Positions 60,468 through 64,000 of a DNA stretch of 64,000 nucleotides are shown here, piece by piece. The DNA is taken from positions 1 to 64,000 of the forward strand of contig JAIUOK010000019.1 in assembly GCA_020161245.1 (NCBI GenBank). The letters run 5' to 3'. Below the pieces are notes generated by a model. That model worked only from the letters and a program-made list of their open reading frames with translations, searched no databases and was not told where the DNA came from. A program made the translations under genes and the position numbers. The DNA comes from Actinomycetota bacterium. GTDB lineage: Bacteria; Actinomycetota; Actinomycetes; S36-B12; CAIYMF01. Each line of letters opens with the position of its first letter. The first letter of the stretch is position 1.

Positions 60468-61210
60468 CCGTAGAACATCGTGATCGCGACCGGGGCCAGT
60501 GCCGCCTGCGAGTTCCCCATCACCATGAGCATGAGGACGGTGCAGACGAGCGCGGACCCTGCGAGCCCCGCGAGGAGCCCGGCGGAGCGCGCCAGGCTCG
60601 GGCGCGACCGCCGCGAGACCCGGACCGTGCGCCGCAGCAGCGCAGCCGTCGCGGCGCACGCGAGCACGAGCAGGAGACTCGTGAGGGCGGCCTTGGGCGC
60701 CTGCCAGTCGAGCCGCCCCGCCACCGCCCGCGCCACGTCGTCGGGCATGGCGGCCGAGCCCGAGCGGAGCCAGTCCGCGTAGGCGCCGTGCACCTCGGCC
60801 CGATGGCCGCCGGACGCCGCGCCGCCCAGCGACGCGACGGCGCCCTCGAAGCCGCGGGCGGGTGCTGCTGCGGTACCGATGTTGGCTGCCACCACGACGG
60901 CCAGCATGGCCGCCAGCGCTCCCCCGCCCAGGGCCAGGAGCACCAGGGCAACCCGCTCCAGCGTCCACCGCCGGCCCTCGCGCGGCGGGACCCTGCGGGC
61001 GCGCCGCACGGACCACACGACCACCACGAGCAGCGCCGCCGTCAGCAGTCCGCCCACCACGGCCAGCGCCAGGTGGTAGCGCGCGTAGTCGGCGATCACG
61101 GCGTCGAGCGCCGCGTTGGTGGCCCTGCCCTGGCCGAGCGCCCGCTCGAGCACCTGCTGCAGCTGGTCGTCCACGTCCCGCATCTCCTCGTCCGCCGGTG
61201 CCTGGTGCAC
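60464..61210 (-). CDS. Integral membrane protein, possible sensor accessory
   Basis: This 248-residue protein has about four membrane helices (46-68, 88-110, 175-192, 212-236) and one extracytoplasmic domain of about 60 residues (AAPARGFEGAVASLGG...AVAGRLDW). It is the first gene of an operon with the kinase and regulator (GTGA overlap), so it may transmit the signal. No family recognised. The GTG start is favoured by TAGCGT 12 nt upstream; an ATG 27 nt later is possible. Confidence 0.72.
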   Translation of the reverse strand: MHQAPADEEMRDVDDQLQQVLERALGQGRATNAALDAVIADYARYHLALAVVGGLLTAALLVVVVWSVRRARRVPPREGRRWTLERVALVLLALGGGALAAMLAVVVAANIGTAAAPARGFEGAVASLGGAASGGHRAEVHGAYADWLRSGSAAMPDDVARAVAGRLDWQAPKAALTSLLLVLACAATAALLRRTVRVSRRSRPSLARSAGLLAGLAGSALVCTVLMLMVMGNSQAALAPVAITMFYG

Positions 61211-61304
61211 CCGGCCACGACGACGCTAGGAAGTGCCGGCCCGGCCGGCATCGGCCGCAGGACGGGTCTTCGCCGCGCGCGCCTCCACCCTGAGGATGAG
61301 GCGG

Positions 61305-61772
61305 TCAGCGCAGGCGCAGGCGCATGAGCGGGAGGGTGGTGCCCGGGCGAAGCGCCGAGGAGCGGACGGCGTAGCGCGTGCACCCCATCGCGGCGTAGAA
61401 GGGCTCGGCGTTCGGGTCGGACTCGAGGTCGAGACGGTCGTGGCCCACCGAGCGCGCGTGGGCGACGGCGGCCTCGAAGAGCTGGGCGCCGAGGCCGCGG
61501 CGCTGCCAGGACGGATCGACCCAGAGGTCCTCGAGCCAGCAGTGGTCGCCACGGTCCTGCACCATGGCGAACCCGAGCAGCTCCCCCGACTCCGGCTCGG
61601 CGACCAGGACCGTCGACCCCGGCGCATCGAAGGGCCCGAGCATCGAGTCGCGGAACGACGCCAGGAAGGCGTCGTCGTAGCCCCAGACGCCCTTGGCGCG
61701 GATGGCCAGATCCATCAGCGCCGGCGTGAGCCCGGCGGCCTCGGCCGGCGTCAGCGCGCGGACGGCGGTCAT
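61305..61772 (-). CDS. GNAT-family acetyltransferase
   Basis: This 155-residue GNAT fold has LGFAMVQDRGDHCWLEDLWVDPSWQRRGLGAQLFEAAVAHARS with the acetyl-CoA pyrophosphate loop QRRGLG, and LESDPNAEPFYAAMG. It should acetylate a small molecule or protein amine. The ATG overlaps the SixA-like stop (ATGA). An in-frame upstream extension would lie over the neighbouring gene and is rejected. Confidence 0.92.
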   Translation of the reverse strand: MTAVRALTPAEAAGLTPALMDLAIRAKGVWGYDDAFLASFRDSMLGPFDAPGSTVLVAEPESGELLGFAMVQDRGDHCWLEDLWVDPSWQRRGLGAQLFEAAVAHARSVGHDRLDLESDPNAEPFYAAMGCTRYAVRSSALRPGTTLPLMRLRLR

Positions 61773-62311
61773 CCGCGCGGGACGTGGAAGACGGCGAGGT
61801 GGGCGCACCGCGCGGTGAGCGCGGCCCACGGCACCGGCACGTCGAGGACCGCGATGCCCGACGTCGGGTACTTGCTCGCCAGGGTCGCGGCGGCCTCGGG
61901 GTCCGACGTCCCGGCGAGGTGCGACACCAGGTCCTCGCAGCCGGGGTTGTGGCCCACGAGGACGGCGGTCGTCGCCCGCTCCGGCAGCTCGCGGAGGACG
62001 CCGACGAGGGTGCCGGCCGAGGCGTCGTAGATCCGCGGGTCGATGGTCAGCGGCCCTGGCGAGTCGACGTCGTAGCCGGCCGCGCCGATGTAGCCGAGCG
62101 GGCCCGCGACCAGGGTCCAGGTGCCGCGGGTCCTCCGGGCGCTCGAGACGACGACGTGGTCGGGCAGGCCCACGTTCTCGCGGAGCCAGGCGCCGGCAGC
62201 CTTCGCGTCGCGGACGCCGCGCTCGGCGAGAGGGCGGTCGTGGTCGAGCACGCCAGGCGGGTACGCCGACTTCGCGTGGCGCAGGACGACGAGGCGGTGC
62301 GGCGCGGTCAC
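61769..62311 (-). CDS. SixA-type phosphohistidine phosphatase
   Basis: This 180-residue histidine phosphatase has LVVLRHAKSAYPPG (RHAKS of the SixA group), SSARRTRGTW and VLVGHNPGCEDLVSHLAG. SixA enzymes dephosphorylate histidine phosphotransfer proteins; actinobacterial substrates are unknown. It is coupled by 4-bp overlaps to both the K+ channel gene upstream and the GNAT gene downstream. Confidence 0.92.
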   Translation of the reverse strand: MTAPHRLVVLRHAKSAYPPGVLDHDRPLAERGVRDAKAAGAWLRENVGLPDHVVVSSARRTRGTWTLVAGPLGYIGAAGYDVDSPGPLTIDPRIYDASAGTLVGVLRELPERATTAVLVGHNPGCEDLVSHLAGTSDPEAAATLASKYPTSGIAVLDVPVPWAALTARCAHLAVFHVPRG

Positions 62312-63360
62312 TGGGCGTGGGCCCTCTCGTGGAGCGCCTCGACCTGGTCGGCCGTGCCGACGACGATGAGCACGTCGCCGACGTCGAGCGCCCGGTCGGG
62401 GTCGGGGTTGGTCACGAACTTCGCATGGCTGCGCAGCGCCAGCAGGATGGCGCCGGTGCCCTCCTCGGCCCGGGTCTCCGAGACGCGGGTGCCGACGAGC
62501 GGCGACCCGGCGTGCACCTCGATGTCGCTGAGCCGGAACTCGTGGCGGCCCTCGTGCATGACGACGTCGAGGAAGTCGACGACGTCGGGCGAGTCGGCGA
62601 ACGCGGCGATGCGGTTGCCGCCGAGGCGCTGCGGGTTGACGACGCGGTCGGCGCCCGCGCGCATGAACTTGGCCTCGGCGTCGTCGGTGCGCGAGCGCGC
62701 GATGACGAACAGCTCGGGGTTGATGCTGCGCGCCGTCAGCACGGCGAACACCGACGCCGGGTCGTCGTTGAGCGACGCCACGAGCGTCTTCGCGCGCAGC
62801 ACGCCCGCGGCCCGCAGCACGTCGTCGTCGGTCGCGTCGCCGATGACGTGCGGCAGCGGGCAGTGCTCGACCCGTGCCTCGTCGGTGTCGATGACGACGA
62901 CGTCCATCCCGTTATTGGCCAGCTGCTCGGCGGCTGCACGCCCGACGCGGCCGTAGCCGCAGACGATGGCGTGGCCTTCGAGCTGGTCGATGTCGCGCTG
63001 CATGCGCCGACGCCCCCAGACGTTGCCGAGCTGGCCCTCCATGACCAGCTCGAGGGTGAGCGTGAGGGCGTACAGCACAGTGCCGACGCCCACCAGCGCC
63101 AGGATGATCGTGTAGATCATCTGGGCGCTGTTGAAGTGGACGACCTCGCGGAATCCGATCGTCGTGACGGTCGTGACTGTCTGATAGAGCGCGTCGAGCG
63201 GCGTGATGCCCAGCGCGACGTAGCCCATGGTGCCGACGATGACCACGACGACGATCGCCGCCATGGCCTTGGCCATCCGTTGCGAGTTCGCCGACCGGTA
63301 GCGGTAGGGGCGGGCTACGACGTTGTCGTAGCGCCGGAGACCGCGAGCCGACCTGACCAC
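62308..63360 (-). CDS. Two-TM potassium channel with RCK (TrkA-N/TrkA-C) domains
   Basis: This 350-residue protein has TM1 about 31-52, a pore loop with filter TVTTIGF (canonical TVGYG altered), and TM2 about 80-107. An RCK Rossmann domain (AIVCGYGRVGRAAAEQL, VIDTDEARVEHC) and a C-terminal TrkA-C domain (VGTRVSETRAEEGTGAILLALR) follow. It should conduct K+ under control of nucleotide or ion binding. Filter position Tyr is Phe. The GTG start precedes a basic cytosolic segment. Confidence 0.9.
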   Translation of the reverse strand: MVRSARGLRRYDNVVARPYRYRSANSQRMAKAMAAIVVVVIVGTMGYVALGITPLDALYQTVTTVTTIGFREVVHFNSAQMIYTIILALVGVGTVLYALTLTLELVMEGQLGNVWGRRRMQRDIDQLEGHAIVCGYGRVGRAAAEQLANNGMDVVVIDTDEARVEHCPLPHVIGDATDDDVLRAAGVLRAKTLVASLNDDPASVFAVLTARSINPELFVIARSRTDDAEAKFMRAGADRVVNPQRLGGNRIAAFADSPDVVDFLDVVMHEGRHEFRLSDIEVHAGSPLVGTRVSETRAEEGTGAILLALRSHAKFVTNPDPDRALDVGDVLIVVGTADQVEALHERAHAQ

Positions 63361-63429
63361 GGCCTCAGGATGCCCGAGAGGGGCACCTCGTCACGCGGCG
63401 ACCCGCGTGATGTCCCGTACGCCGGTGCC

Positions 63430-64000
63430 TCAGGCGCCCATCGCGTGCACGCCGCCGTCGACGTGGACGATCTCGGCGGTGGTCTTGGGGAACCAGTCCG
63501 ACAGCAGCGCCACGCAGGCGCGGGCGGCCGGCTCGGGGTCGCCGAGGTCCCAGCCGATCGGCGCCCGGGTCGACCAGACGTCGTCGAAGGCGTCGAAGCC
63601 GGGGATGGACTTCGCGGCCGTGGTCTTGATGGGGCCGGCGGCCACGAGGTTGACGCGCACGCCCTGGGGGCCGAGGTCGCGGGCGAGGTAGCGCGCGGTC
63701 GACTCGAACGCCGCCTTCGCGACGCCCATCCAGTCGTACTTCGGCCAGGCGACCTGGGCGTCGAAGTCGAGGCCTACCACCGACGACGTGCGGCCCTCGC
63801 CGACCATGAGCGGCAGGCAGGCGACCGTCAGCGCCTTGAGCGAGTACGCCGACACGTGCACGGCCGTCGCGACGTCCTCCCACGCGGTGTTGAGGAAGTT
63901 GCCGCCGAGCGCCGCCTCCGGCGCGAAGCCGATCGAGTGCAGGACGCCGTCGATCCCGTCGACGTGCGTGCGCAGCTCGTCGGCGAGGCCGTCGAGGTGC
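63430..64000 (-). CDS. fabI: Enoyl-ACP reductase FabI/InhA-type, C-terminal part
   Basis: The visible 190 residues start at the right window edge (frame open at 63999) and end in VDGGVHAMGA. They contain GVLHSIGFAPEAALGG, Tyr/Lys active site in PKYDWMGVAKAAFES (YDWMGVAK) and VNLVAAGPIKTTAAKSIPG. This is the NADH-dependent short-chain dehydrogenase that completes each round of fatty-acid elongation. The N-terminal nucleotide-binding part lies outside. It is transcribed toward the K+ channel gene, 69 bp away. Confidence 0.95.
   Translation of the reverse strand, partial: HLDGLADELRTHVDGIDGVLHSIGFAPEAALGGNFLNTAWEDVATAVHVSAYSLKALTVACLPLMVGEGRTSSVVGLDFDAQVAWPKYDWMGVAKAAFESTARYLARDLGPQGVRVNLVAAGPIKTTAAKSIPGFDAFDDVWSTRAPIGWDLGDPEPAARACVALLSDWFPKTTAEIVHVDGGVHAMGA

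Overview
The window comes from a high-GC, Gram-positive actinobacterium. It carries a complete Pup-proteasome locus, RbpA, PafB/PafC, a TatA/TatC pair, an InhA/FabI-type enoyl reductase and GTG-rich starts throughout. Gene content and the style of intergenic repeats suggest something near the Nocardioidaceae/Propionibacteriales, but the sequence alone does not prove the family. No tRNA, rRNA, IS element, prophage or CRISPR array was found. Most genes are closely packed, often with 4-bp ATGA/GTGA overlaps.

Layout. 1-9.2 kb: pupylation and proteasome locus (ATPase, dop, pup, prcB, prcA, pafA, two FKBP-type isomerases, pafB, pafC). 9.3-15.0 kb: zinc-ribbon protein, tatA, tatC, a diacylglycerol-kinase-like gene and a large Ski2-type helicase. 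15.2-18.4 kb: two lipoproteins, a 5'-3' exonuclease and a SnoaL-like protein. 18.4-29.6 kb: a metabolic block with an M24 peptidase, an acyl-CoA dehydrogenase, an Lrp-type regulator and the 'fermentative' lysine pathway (kamA divergent from kdd, an amidohydrolase, kamD, kamE and kal). This block is interrupted by a 320-residue nuclease-like gene bracketed by two pairs of identical-period palindromic repeats. 29.7-41.4 kb: a secreted propeller, a YciO-like protein, a 5'-nucleotidase, lnt with a polyprenol-phosphate mannosyltransferase, fxsA, rbpA and an MFS exporter. 41.4-46.4 kb: small stress-type genes (RsbW-like ATPase, CsbD, SRPBCC, STAS, YtxH-like). 46.4-64 kb: a RES/Xre toxin-antitoxin pair, a 14-TM exporter, a copper monooxygenase-like lipoprotein, SPFH/NfeD, an ABC ATPase, serB, a two-component system, sixA-like, a K+ channel and fabI (cut by the window end).

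Three structural observations stand out. First, a 28-bp AT-rich site at 46375-46402 has the 11-6-11 layout of a XerC/XerD dif site. Genes left of it run almost all on the + strand and genes right of it mostly on the - strand, as expected at a replication terminus. Second, the repeat-bracketed nuclease gene at 21.3-22.6 kb looks like a REP/RAYT-style partnership with an unrelated enzyme; a perfect palindrome after dop shares its core. Third, at least a dozen genes have a TAGGGT-like -10 box ending exactly 6 nt before the start codon, so leaderless transcription is probably common here and helps fix several starts.
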